From positions 1 to 64,000 of the forward strand of contig NZ_JARXWG010000021.1 in NCBI RefSeq assembly GCF_029893105.1: a stretch of DNA of 64,000 bases, written 5' to 3'. The position numbers were made by a program, and so were the translations under genes. Under the pieces are notes generated by a model. That model worked only from the letters and a program-made list of their open reading frames with translations. It made no database searches and was not told where the DNA came from. Origin of the DNA: Parabacteroides sp. PF5-9. GTDB taxonomy: Bacteria > Bacteroidota > Bacteroidia > Bacteroidales > Tannerellaceae. Shown one piece after another: positions 19,064-27,473 of this stretch (position 1 is the stretch's first letter; each line of letters begins with the position of its first letter).

Positions 19064-19150
19064 ATTGGAGCTAAGGCGCACATGCACACACTTTGTTTTA
19101 CTTGTGCAAGGGAGAGGGTATCCGGGATGGATGCCCTCTTTCGTTTTTAT
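19064..19150 (+). ncRNA. Candidate small RNA of about 85 nt
   Basis: A free-standing intrinsic terminator with no gene in front of it suggests a short non-coding transcript. Upstream of the terminator, TGCACA and TGTGCA (about 19083-19107) can form a first hairpin with a T-rich loop. The start is predicted from the promoter-like sequence at 19025-19057. No known RNA family was recognised. It could instead be a long leader with an attenuator for the regulator gene at 19519, although that gene has its own promoter-like sequence downstream. Confidence 0.33.
19114..19148 (+). terminator. Intrinsic terminator without an upstream gene
   Basis: GAGGGTATCC (19114-19123) and GGATGCCCTC (19129-19138) form a 10-bp stem with one G-U pair and a 5-nt loop, followed by TTTCGTTTTT. 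This is a textbook plus-strand terminator. No plus-strand gene lies within 1.8 kb upstream, which is the main evidence for the small RNA. Confidence 0.65.
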
Positions 19151-19288
19151 ACACCTCTTCTTGTTCTTCCTAAAAAAATAGTCTTTGTAGTATATTCTGA
19201 AAATAAATATTTTCAAAATGTTTAGGTGTGCCATAAAATGTCTCTTGGTTTTGTGTGCTTGTTTTTTTTTGTATTTTTCACATAAACG

Positions 19289-19322
19289 TTTGATAATCTT
19301 TAGCTTATTTTTATTATATTTG
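19289..19322 (+). promoter_or_regulatory. Putative promoter of the HTH regulator gene
   Basis: TTTG (19289-19292), a 22-bp spacer and TATATTTG (19315-19322) match the Bacteroidetes promoter except for a spacer 1 bp over the usual range. The leader would be about 190 nt and contains the inverted repeat TTTTGATC-GGAG-GATCAAAA at 19420-19439, a possible operator or hairpin. Confidence 0.4.
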
Positions 19323-19518
19323 TGTGTAGGCGAATGGTGACTGTCATTTTATGTGGTTTTTTTATGACGGAATGTCGTTTTAGCCTTTGATTTTTATTAG
19401 ATGTGTTTTTTAGTACATATTTTGATCGGAGGATCAAAAGAATGGGGATGGATAGACATAAAACGACAAAGAAGAAGTCGGTTGGTTTTTGGTTTGAGTA
19501 TATTTAAAAAGAGTAACT

Positions 19519-20487
19519 ATGAAAAATTTAAGTTTGAATGATAGTTTTTTGGAGGCTGTCAAAGAGAAAGAATCGAGAAAATCCGCTTTGGTCAACTTAC
19601 TGACAGATATCTTAGCGATAGAGAAAGAATCTGTTTATCGTAGATTGCGAGGAGAAGTTCCTTTTACATTGAATGAGGCCGGTATCATTTCGAAACAATT
19701 AGGCCTTTCTGTGGACAATATGATTATGGGGACTAAGTCAAAATCAAGTGCGATGATCCAAATGATGTTGCCGGCAACCAGTGATGTGAATGATCTGGAC
19801 GATACAATTATCAGTATATTTCTTGATAAGATAAAAGATATTAGTGAACAACCTTATTCTGAACGAGGTGAGGCTTTGAATCTGTTGCCATCGTCGATCT
19901 ATGCCCCTTATCCGAATTTGTCTAAGTTTTATGTATTAAAATGGCATCATTTGTATGGGAATGGGCATAGTAATAAAAAAATGGATGAAATAGAGCAATC
20001 CGATCGAAGTATAGATCTGCAGAAACAGGTCAATTATTATCAGAAATATATTACAGAATCTTTTTTTATTCTCGATTCAGCCATTATTTCAAATCTGATA
20101 AATGATCTGAGGTACTTTGAAAGTATTCGATTGGTGAACGAATCAAATGTTCAGGCGATAAAAAAAGAGTTGTATGAATTTCTGACTTATTGGGAACAGT
20201 TGGCTGCAAAAGGGCGTTATTCGAATACGGGTAATAAAGTCGATATCTATATCAGCAGTATCAATCTCAGTGTCACTTACTCTTACCTCTGGTCGGAGGA
20301 CTATTTTTTGAGCCAGATGACCACCTTTTTAAGGCAGGCTGTCGGTTCCTATGAGAAAGAGTCGTGTGAAAAAATAAAATACTGGTTGAATTCACTAAAG
20401 CGATTGTCTACACTTATTTCAGGCGTAGGCGAAAAAGACCGGATTCAGTTTTTTGACAAACAACGCTCTTTTGTAGATGAATTGTAA
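19519..20487 (+). CDS. HTH-type regulator with large helical C-terminal domain
   Basis: An N-terminal helix-turn-helix is visible at about residues 22-70 (ILAIEKESVYRRLRGEVPF followed by ISKQLGLSVDNMI). The remaining 250 residues are predicted to be helical and rich in Tyr, Leu and Glu; they resemble no enzyme and probably sense a ligand or mediate dimerisation. Proteins of this size and build form a family of paralogues in Bacteroidales, mostly uncharacterised. There is no membrane segment, so it is cytosolic. It follows the long AT-rich leader region and ends 4 bp from the convergent acyl-CoA synthetase gene. The target is unknown; the nearby inverted repeat at 19420-19439 could be self-regulation. 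Confidence 0.7.
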   Translation: MKNLSLNDSFLEAVKEKESRKSALVNLLTDILAIEKESVYRRLRGEVPFTLNEAGIISKQLGLSVDNMIMGTKSKSSAMIQMMLPATSDVNDLDDTIISIFLDKIKDISEQPYSERGEALNLLPSSIYAPYPNLSKFYVLKWHHLYGNGHSNKKMDEIEQSDRSIDLQKQVNYYQKYITESFFILDSAIISNLINDLRYFESIRLVNESNVQAIKKELYEFLTYWEQLAAKGRYSNTGNKVDIYISSINLSVTYSYLWSEDYFLSQMTTFLRQAVGSYEKESCEKIKYWLNSLKRLSTLISGVGEKDRIQFFDKQRSFVDEL

Positions 20488-20491
20488 TAAT

Positions 20492-22552
20492 TTATTTTTC
20501 AATACGGATACGTGCATCTACTGCAAACAGCCCTTTTTCGGTTGCCAATAAAGGGTTGATATCCATCTCTTTAATTTCGTTGGCAAAACGCAAAAGAGTT
20601 GATAGCCTGACTATAATATCGGCATATTGCTGTTCGTCGATCCCTTTTTGTCCACGCGTCCCTTTAATAAGCGCATACCCCCGCAATGAGCGGATCATAG
20701 AGAACGTTTCGTCGTATGAAAGAGGAGCCAGACCATATGAAACGTCTTGTAATACTTCTACGAATATACCTCCTAAACCACAAAGTACGACATGCCCAAA
20801 TCGTTCTTCATAGGTTGCACCAAGGAATAATTCCTGTCCTTTTAACATCGGTTGCACTAGTATACCGGTCACATCCGGTAATTTCATCATGCGGTCGATT
20901 TCAAACAATAAATGTTCTTCTCCACGGATATTTAAAGCAACGCCTCCTATATCACTTTTATGCACAGGGCCTACTACTTTAGCTACAACCGGATAACCTA
21001 CTTTTTTTGCAAAAGCGATTAGTTCGTCTTTGTCAGAAGAGGACAACTCATCGACTAAAGGTATATTGGCAGCACTAAGAAGCAAACGTACATCTTCTGG
21101 GTTTAAATACCCATTATTGGGCAATCCGTCTATAATGCGTCGTACTTCCGGAACGTCTACTCCGTAGAGTTGAATATCTGTACTAGCCGGTTTGGGTGTA
21201 TTGATAATTCTGGATAGAGCAGTACCTAAAGTCACCTCATCCGAGAAGTTTACATGTCCTTTTTTAACAAAGCTTTTCACTTCCGGTCCAGCTGTGACGA
21301 TCGAGGGTAAAACAGGGAAGATCGGTTTTTTACACTCTTCCATTTTTTTATGAAGTACTTCATAGGCGTCATACACTTTCACCAATCCGGGATTTCCGAA
21401 AATAACCATCATCAGGTCTATTTCTTCAAATTGATGTTCGCAAAAGTCGATAGCCGTAGCCAGATGCTCAGGTGTTCCTGTTCCGACAATGTCGATCGGA
21501 TTCCCGACAGCTGCTCCGGGATATAGTTTGGATTTTAATTCACGCGCCAACGGACCGTCCAATGAAGGAACGTTTAAAAGTCCTTTGGAGAGTGCATCGG
21601 CCAACATCACAGCCGGTCCTCCTGCATGAGTGATGATTGCACAGTTTCTGCCTTTGACCTCCTTGAGGGTGAATATACTGGCGACAGTTGTTAATTCTTC
21701 CCGGCTGAAACATCTGACAATTCCGGCTTTGCGGAATAAAGCTTCAACAGCCGAATCCGAATTAGCAATAGCTCCTGTATGTGAAGAAGCTGCCCGTTTA
21801 CCAGAATCAGTACTTCCCGCTTTGATCGCTGCGATACGACATCCTTTACGGATGAGGGACGACGCATGATAAAGCAGTTTGTCAGGTTGTTTGATCTGTT
21901 CTATGTAGAGCATTTTGATTTTGGAATCCAGTACCGGATCAAAATTTTTATCCATATATTCGATCACATCTTCTACGCCAATCTGCTTTGAATTACCTAC
22001 TGTCCAAACGGAAGCGAAACGTAACCCCTTGGTTAATCCCGATTCCATAATAAATAAAGCGGTACCACCCGAACTGGAGATAAAATCAACCCCGTCGGGA
22101 TGGAAATCGGGAATAGGACGAGTAAACACCCCATGGTAATTCATATTCATGATACCAATACAGTTCGGTCCGATCAAAGAGGCTCCGGCTTCATTGACTG
22201 TTTTAAGTATCTGATCTTCCAATATACCACCTTCTTTGGTCTCTTCGCCGAATCCGGCAGAAACGACGATAAAAGCTTTTACGTTTTTCTCTTTTGCCAG
22301 TATCTCAATAACTTCAGGGCAGGCCGGAGCCGGTATAGCGATGATAGCCAGTTCTGTTTCCGGGATATCTTTAACCGAATGATATGATTTTACACCTTGA
22401 ACATCTGTTTCTTTAGCGTTTACGGCGTACAAACTACCGGTATATTTACCGTCTAAGAGATTGCGTATGAGTCGGCCTCCCGGTTTGTGTACATTGTTAG
22501 ATCCTCCAACAACAACTATACTTTGCGGATTTACTAATTCTTGATTGATCAT
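20492..22552 (-). CDS. ADP-forming acetyl/acyl-CoA synthetase (alpha-beta fusion)
   Basis: The enzyme converts acyl-CoA, ADP and phosphate to the free acid, CoA and ATP, which yields energy in fermenting anaerobes. The order is a CoA-binding Rossmann domain (residues 5-130), succinyl-CoA ligase-like domains (about 150-460) and a C-terminal ATP-grasp domain (about 475-686). The phosphorylated histidine is H258 in SHTGAIA, close to the position known for archaeal ACD. Both alpha and beta parts are on one chain of 686 residues. No acetyltransferase domain is fused, which separates it from Pat-type protein acetyltransferases. Which acyl group it prefers cannot be told. Confidence 0.87.
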   Translation of the reverse strand: MINQELVNPQSIVVVGGSNNVHKPGGRLIRNLLDGKYTGSLYAVNAKETDVQGVKSYHSVKDIPETELAIIAIPAPACPEVIEILAKEKNVKAFIVVSAGFGEETKEGGILEDQILKTVNEAGASLIGPNCIGIMNMNYHGVFTRPIPDFHPDGVDFISSSGGTALFIMESGLTKGLRFASVWTVGNSKQIGVEDVIEYMDKNFDPVLDSKIKMLYIEQIKQPDKLLYHASSLIRKGCRIAAIKAGSTDSGKRAASSHTGAIANSDSAVEALFRKAGIVRCFSREELTTVASIFTLKEVKGRNCAIITHAGGPAVMLADALSKGLLNVPSLDGPLARELKSKLYPGAAVGNPIDIVGTGTPEHLATAIDFCEHQFEEIDLMMVIFGNPGLVKVYDAYEVLHKKMEECKKPIFPVLPSIVTAGPEVKSFVKKGHVNFSDEVTLGTALSRIINTPKPASTDIQLYGVDVPEVRRIIDGLPNNGYLNPEDVRLLLSAANIPLVDELSSSDKDELIAFAKKVGYPVVAKVVGPVHKSDIGGVALNIRGEEHLLFEIDRMMKLPDVTGILVQPMLKGQELFLGATYEERFGHVVLCGLGGIFVEVLQDVSYGLAPLSYDETFSMIRSLRGYALIKGTRGQKGIDEQQYADIIVRLSTLLRFANEIKEMDINPLLATEKGLFAVDARIRIEK

Positions 22553-22673
22553 ATCATTTTGTCTTGCTTAGATTTGTGTATGGAGGCAAATATAGTTTAT
22601 TTGTCCTAAAAATAGGAGATTTAACCCTAAATAATTTACATTTTGTCTTTTTTGGCGTGGAAAGATCATAAAA

Positions 22674-22711
22674 AAAAGACAGTATCCTCTGAATAGAGCG
22701 TACTGTCTTTT
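22674..22711 (-). terminator. Intrinsic terminator after the OmpA/DUF3575 gene
   Basis: AAAAGACAGTA (22674-22684) and TACTGTCTTTT (22701-22711) form an 11-bp stem, with a further CTCT/AGAG stem inside. T-runs lie on both sides, so it could work in both directions. On the minus strand it follows the stop codon at 22733 by about 20 nt. Confidence 0.8.
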
Positions 22712-22732
22712 CTGTTTTTTTATAAATGACAA

Positions 22733-24127
22733 TTATTGGAATCCAAAACGATAGACAAGGTTCAATTTCAATCCAACCATAAATCCGGTCGATTTAAATG
22801 TTCTTTCCTGATAGTTCAGGTATTGATTGAACTCTTCACTCCAGTCACGTCTATAGAATATACCATTACTAATCGATCGGAAGCCGGCTTGAAGCGAACC
22901 TTCCACATAAAAACCTTTCCAGATCGGGTAGATATAACCAACGGAAGCCCCTGCGGTCATAACTTTCCCGGTACGTCCATATAATAATGTAGGATCATCT
23001 TCGAGTGTTAAGTCGACTTTATCCCCTCGAATATCAAAATCTCCGTATTGACCGAATGCACCCACATATAATGAACGGAAATCATTGTTACTGAACAACC
23101 AATACCGGGGTTCTATTGATATACCGGATACAGCCCATTTACTGGATGAATTGCCGCCATACGAAAAATCACCATACATTGCGGAAAGCGCCACAGAGTA
23201 GCGGTTCATAAAATAGTACTCCAATTCGATGTTAGGCATAATGGCGCCGGTATAAAGTTGGGTACCATCATCCCCGAAATTAATAGACGGGGCAACTGTG
23301 AACCAAGGTATTAAGTTGGTTTTTACAGCTAAATTATATGGCTGTGCCTGTGGGTTAGAGCCTACAGATGCACTCTTGGTTGATTTTGTCGTTGTTTTTG
23401 GGGTAGAACTTGTCGTTTTCTTACCATTTTTACCCTTTGCGGTTTGTTCCTGTTGTGCTGTTGTCTGAGAAGTAGTGGCGGATTGATGTTGTTGTGTTGT
23501 CGAAAATTCAACTAATGACAACCGATAATCTTCCAACTCACTTTTGTCAAATAAAGCATCGGTAATGGTATACGTTTGTCGTTCCGTGTCTCCCTCTTTT
23601 GTTCGACTGTGAAGATCGGCATAAGGTACTACCCCGTAACGTTTGATCGCTTCATCAACAGCATCGGGATAACGCGGGTCGTTGTATGAAATATCCAGGT
23701 TGGCAAACCATGGAAGCGGAGATCGTACTAAATAGACATGTACCTGATCTCTGAAATTACCACTACGATCGATATAGAATGCAAAATGTTCATAAGGAAT
23801 GTCGAATGAGAGATTGATATAAGCACGAAGGCGACCTCCACGCATAGACGCTTCATTCGTTACTTGCGGGTTGGCATAGTCAGACGGGTCGACATGCGAA
23901 ATGATCAAGAAATGGAATTGGTCGCGAATTATACTGTTTTTAAAAGCGGGAATCTTATCATCCAACCGTTGCAGCTCATTGTCATTATCTCCATAACCTT
24001 CGGTCATTAAGTCACTTCCTTCGTGAAAAGAAAATACAAAACTTTCTGCCTGATTATAGTTCTGACCTACCACCCCGAAAGGTAATATACACAACCACCC
24101 AATAAGAATATATAAGGTTCTTTTCAT
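22733..24127 (-). CDS. Envelope protein: N-terminal OmpA-like region fused to DUF3575 beta-barrel
   Basis: The protein has a signal peptide (MKRTLYILIGWLCILPFGVVGQ). Its N-terminal part (to about residue 200) has a pattern like OmpA-family peptidoglycan-binding domains (DPSDYANPQVTNEASMRGGR, like the usual ASPEGN-x-LSxNRA). A low-complexity Thr/Ser/Lys/Gln linker follows at about 205-260. The C-terminal 200 residues are a DUF3575-type outer-membrane barrel ending in a typical aromatic (VYRFGFQ). DUF3575 proteins are often found with fimbrial genes, but none is adjacent. The frame opens at 24157, but the ATG at 24127 is the natural signal-peptide start. The barrel-plus-anchor role is inferred. 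Confidence 0.72.
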   Translation of the reverse strand: MKRTLYILIGWLCILPFGVVGQNYNQAESFVFSFHEGSDLMTEGYGDNDNELQRLDDKIPAFKNSIIRDQFHFLIISHVDPSDYANPQVTNEASMRGGRLRAYINLSFDIPYEHFAFYIDRSGNFRDQVHVYLVRSPLPWFANLDISYNDPRYPDAVDEAIKRYGVVPYADLHSRTKEGDTERQTYTITDALFDKSELEDYRLSLVEFSTTQQHQSATTSQTTAQQEQTAKGKNGKKTTSSTPKTTTKSTKSASVGSNPQAQPYNLAVKTNLIPWFTVAPSINFGDDGTQLYTGAIMPNIELEYYFMNRYSVALSAMYGDFSYGGNSSSKWAVSGISIEPRYWLFSNNDFRSLYVGAFGQYGDFDIRGDKVDLTLEDDPTLLYGRTGKVMTAGASVGYIYPIWKGFYVEGSLQAGFRSISNGIFYRRDWSEEFNQYLNYQERTFKSTGFMVGLKLNLVYRFGFQ

Positions 24128-24474
24128 TTCTTCATTTTTTACGGCTAAAATACTCACCCGCCAGTCGTTAGCTTATAAATTAGTATACTCTTGTCGAATT
24201 TCACATCAAGCAGGAGGTCTCGTTTTTCGGAAATCCTGCTTCTACATTGCAAATTAAATAATATTTTTTTAATGAGACTATTTTCTCTGAAAGAATTATT
24301 GATAAAAATAAAGCACCTCAACGGAGTATTTCGTGTAACGCGCATCGGATAAGTTAAATAACAAAAGTTTAGCTGAAATGTTATAATTTCAAAAAAAGTC
24401 TGTATGTTCGCGCAACTAAAAATGTGCATTAGCAGTTTAATCTCTTAAGATGTATTAATCAAGAAAAAATTAAA
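24128..24474. other. Intergenic region between divergent envelope-protein and mscL genes
   Basis: This 347-bp gap has no coding sequence. A hairpin of AAGCAGGA (24208-24215) and TCCTGCTT (24234-24241) lies about 80 bp upstream of the minus-strand start and could be in its leader. TATGTTCG near 24405 is a weak -7 candidate for mscL. No clear -33 element was seen for either gene. Confidence 0.45.
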
Positions 24475-24891
24475 ATGAGTAAATTTTTAAACGAATTTAA
24501 AGAGTTTGCCATGCGTGGAAATGTCGTCGACATGGCAGTAGGTATCATTATCGGTGGCGCTTTTGGAAAAATAGTCTCTTCGCTGGTGGGCGATATTATT
24601 ATGCCGGGAATCGGCTTGTTGGTTGGAGGAGTTAATTTTACGGATCTAAAAATTGTGTTAAAGCAAGCGGCGGTTGAAGCGGGTGAAGTGATCACTCCGG
24701 AAGTTGCGCTTAATTATGGTAATTTCCTCCAGGTAACGTTTGATTTTATTATCGTGGCATTTGCTATCTTTCTGATGGTTAAAGGAATAAACTCCTTGAA
24801 ACGGAAGAAGGAAGAGGCTCCGGCTGCACCGGCCGAACCGTCGGCTGATATCAAATTATTGACAGAGATTCGTGATCTGTTGAAAAAATAA
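24475..24891 (+). CDS. mscL: Large-conductance mechanosensitive channel
   Basis: MscL is a homopentameric inner-membrane pore that opens at high membrane tension to protect cells from hypo-osmotic shock. The 138-residue protein has the short amphipathic N-terminus ([23 protein letters not shown]) and TM1 with [24 protein letters not shown] periplasmic loop (about 55-78), TM2 (about 80-101) and a charged cytoplasmic helix at the C-terminus follow. It is monocistronic and ends at array copy 2. An MscS-type channel is also encoded in the window (30.4-31.4 kb). Confidence 0.97.
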   Translation: MSKFLNEFKEFAMRGNVVDMAVGIIIGGAFGKIVSSLVGDIIMPGIGLLVGGVNFTDLKIVLKQAAVEAGEVITPEVALNYGNFLQVTFDFIIVAFAIFLMVKGINSLKRKKEEAPAAPAEPSADIKLLTEIRDLLKK

Positions 24892-25025
24892 CCTGTTTTA
24901 TGAGAGAAAGCAAGAGGTGTGTGATGTGAAAATTTTCGATCAATAGGTTGTTTTTTGAAAAATACGCAAATGTTTTTTCTGAATAATTAGCTGCGTTTTT
25001 GTGATAGACCTAGGTCTGTTTTTTG

Positions 25026-25107
25026 TTAGAGGTACGTCTAAACGAATTTAGACGTACCTCTAAATCGATTTACACCTACCTCTAAATTATTTTAGACGTA
25101 CCTCTAA
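25026..25107. repeat. Four-unit 22-bp phased palindrome array, family 1 (copy 2)
   Basis: Units start at 25026, 25048, 25070 and 25092, 22 bp apart. The linkers are ACGAAT, ATCGAT and ATTATT. Unit 3 is the variant TTACACCTACCTCTAA, also found in copy 4, so copies 2 and 4 form one subtype. A different 12-bp perfect palindrome, AGACCTAGGTCT at 25006-25017, is centred exactly 22 bp before unit 1. A degenerate unit with AGGT is in phase at 25114-25129. The array lies between the convergent 3' ends of mscL and the P-type ATPase gene. Confidence 0.95.
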
Positions 25108-25159
25108 CAGAAAAGTCAATGAAGGTATTCTAAAAAGCCAATGGGGACATACTCAAAAG

Positions 25160-27379
25160 TCAATGGAGTCTTTTTGTTTTAAGGCGCAAACTGTTAGATA
25201 CTACACTGACACTACTCAATGCCATTGCTGCTCCGGCTATCATCGGATTGAGCAGAAAACCGGTTATAGGATATAGTATACCGGCAGCAATAGGTACTCC
25301 GATAAGATTGTAGATGAATGCCCAGAACAGATTCTGACGGATTGTTCGGACAGTGAGTCGTGATAGGTTGATCGCTTCAGGTATTTTCATCAGATCGGAG
25401 GAGATAATGGTCACCTTAGCCACATCCATAGCAATATCACTTCCTTTTCCCATCGCAAAACTAAGATTGGCTTGTGCCAATGCAGCACTGTCGTTGATAC
25501 CGTCTCCAACCATACCGACTGTTTTTCCTTCATCTTGCAGTTGTTTAATAAATGTTGCTTTTTCTTGCGGCAGAATTTCTGCTTTGTAATGAGTAATTCC
25601 GGCAGCGGAGGCTATTTCTCGGGCAGTAGCCTCATTGTCGCCGGTCAGCATAAAGACGTCGATTCCCATCTCCTGCAATTGACGGATCGCTTGTGGCGAA
25701 TTTATTTTGATTTGATCTGTAATGCCAATTACAGCTAAGGCCTCATATTGGTTTGAAAACCAAATAACGGTTTTAGATGCTTCGCCAAGTGCTTTCGCTA
25801 AGGTGTCAAGTGTTTGATCGATAGTGATCTGGTTTTCGATTAATAATGTCCGGTTTCCAACATAATAGGTGATACCTTCTACATTTCCTTTAATGCCTTT
25901 GCCGGTAATGCTTTCAAAATGAGTGATTGCTCTATTGTCCATCGGTTCAAAATGGTGTACAACGGCATCGGCCAAAGGATGTTCTGATAATTTCTCCAGG
26001 CTATATAAAATGGCTTCTTGTTCAATAGTCTCATTCAACCAATGGATATCAGTTACGATCGGTTTTCCTTCCGTGATTGTTCCGGTTTTATCCAAAACAA
26101 TCGTATGCAGTTTTCTGGCTATTTCGAGGCTTTGCGAATCTTTGATCAATATTCCTTTTTCGGCTCCCTTTCCGATACCAACCGTAATGGCCGTAGGGGT
26201 GGCCAGTCCAAGCGCACAGGGACAGGCGATAATCAATACGGTTACCATTGCTAATAAGCCATATGTCAATCCGTTTACCGGGTCGAATAACAACCACAAC
26301 ACAAATGCGCATACAGCAATGCACATAATAACCGGAACGAATATAGCGGCGATTTTATCGACAAGCTTTTGGACAGGAGCTTTACTCCCTTGTGCCTCTT
26401 GTACCATCCGGATGATATGTGCCAATACGGTCTCCGATCCTATTTTTTCAGCTTTAAACTGAAAACTGCCTTTTTGATTGATTGTTCCGGCAAAAACAGG
26501 ACTTTCTTTTTCTTTCAGGACAGGAATGGGTTCTCCGCTAAGCATACTTTCGTCTACATAGGAGTGACCTGTTGTTACTCTCCCGTCTACTGCTATTTTC
26601 TCTCCCGGTTTGACAAGCAGTGTATCACCCATTGCGACTTGTTGGATGGTTATTTCTTGTTGTTTGCCACTTTGGTCTATCCGTATGACAGTTTTTGGCT
26701 GCAACCCCATTAATTTTTTGATGGCCGACGATGTACTGCCTTTGGCTCGTTCTTCCAGAAAGCGCCCTAAAAGGATAAATGCGATGATCACACTTGCAGC
26801 TTCAAAATAAACATGTGGATGTATACCGCGTTTTAACCAAAACTCGGGAAAGAAGAGATTGAAAAGACTGAATAGATAGGCTATGCCCGTGCTGAGTGCG
26901 ACCAATGTGTCCATGGTCGCCGAGCGATGTTTTAACTGTTTCCATGCGTTGATAAAGAAATCTTTACCGAGCCAGAATAGAACAGGGGTAGACAATATCC
27001 ACATGATTTCATTGGCGTAGGGCATCTCCATAAAGAACATGCCGATAATGACAATCGGTAATGAAAGCGTACCGGCCAGAATAGTTTGTCGTTTCAGTTT
27101 CTCTATTTTTTGTGTATGCGCTTCTTCTATTTCGTCCGATGTATCTTCATTTTCTTCAATGATCAATCCATAGCCGCCTTGTTGTACGGCGTCTTGAAGT
27201 ATAGCTGGAGAAGTTTTTGCCGGATCATATTCGACGGCAACATTTGCTGCTGGGAAATTAACCACAGCTTGCACTACTCCTGTTTGGTCATTCAGTATTT
27301 TTTCTACCCTTGCAGCACAGGCAGCACAACTCATTTCCAATACTGGAAATGTTTTTTTAGTTTGATTTATTGAGGCCAT
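25160..27379 (-). CDS. copA: Copper-type heavy-metal P-type ATPase
   Basis: This P1B-type ATPase pumps a soft metal ion, most likely Cu(I), out of the cytosol. One N-terminal metal-binding HMA domain carries CAAC (C18 and C21). The intramembrane ion site is CPC in CPCALGLATPTA (around residue 385), the marker of Cu/Ag pumps. DKTGTITEG (around residue 430) holds the phosphorylated aspartate, and GDGINDSAAL is the C-terminal ATPase motif. Eight membrane helices are expected; 739 residues is normal for a one-HMA pump. No copper chaperone or CsoR/CueR regulator gene is adjacent. Zinc pumping is less likely given CPC and the absence of a histidine-rich tail. Confidence 0.93.
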   Translation of the reverse strand: MASINQTKKTFPVLEMSCAACAARVEKILNDQTGVVQAVVNFPAANVAVEYDPAKTSPAILQDAVQQGGYGLIIEENEDTSDEIEEAHTQKIEKLKRQTILAGTLSLPIVIIGMFFMEMPYANEIMWILSTPVLFWLGKDFFINAWKQLKHRSATMDTLVALSTGIAYLFSLFNLFFPEFWLKRGIHPHVYFEAASVIIAFILLGRFLEERAKGSTSSAIKKLMGLQPKTVIRIDQSGKQQEITIQQVAMGDTLLVKPGEKIAVDGRVTTGHSYVDESMLSGEPIPVLKEKESPVFAGTINQKGSFQFKAEKIGSETVLAHIIRMVQEAQGSKAPVQKLVDKIAAIFVPVIMCIAVCAFVLWLLFDPVNGLTYGLLAMVTVLIIACPCALGLATPTAITVGIGKGAEKGILIKDSQSLEIARKLHTIVLDKTGTITEGKPIVTDIHWLNETIEQEAILYSLEKLSEHPLADAVVHHFEPMDNRAITHFESITGKGIKGNVEGITYYVGNRTLLIENQITIDQTLDTLAKALGEASKTVIWFSNQYEALAVIGITDQIKINSPQAIRQLQEMGIDVFMLTGDNEATAREIASAAGITHYKAEILPQEKATFIKQLQDEGKTVGMVGDGINDSAALAQANLSFAMGKGSDIAMDVAKVTIISSDLMKIPEAINLSRLTVRTIRQNLFWAFIYNLIGVPIAAGILYPITGFLLNPMIAGAAMALSSVSVVSNSLRLKTKRLH

Positions 27380-27473
27380 AATCCGGACAGTTATAAATAG
27401 ACCACAAAGATCGGGAAAGAAAGGGTGGAGGCGTTATATTTTTAGTTGAAAAATTTATGAGATTTACAGCTTT

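Larger units (their letters stand above)
18374..19518. other. 1.1-kb gene-free AT-rich region
   Basis: No reading frame here looks coding; the longest frames are short and biased by the AT content. The right-hand part carries a candidate small RNA with terminator (19064-19150), a promoter-like pair at 19289-19322 for the next gene, and an 8-bp inverted repeat TTTTGATC/GATCAAAA at 19420-19439. The left part (18374-19020) shows only poly-A and poly-T tracts and I see no clear structure in it. Confidence 0.6.

Noticed and set aside
19046-19234. 62-residue minus-strand frame over the candidate small RNA
   Set aside because: Low-complexity, AT-driven composition, and it runs across a terminator hairpin; no support for coding.
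25923-26462. 179-residue plus-strand frame inside the P-type ATPase gene
   Set aside because: It overlaps the conserved CPC and DKTGT regions on the other strand; no signal of its own.
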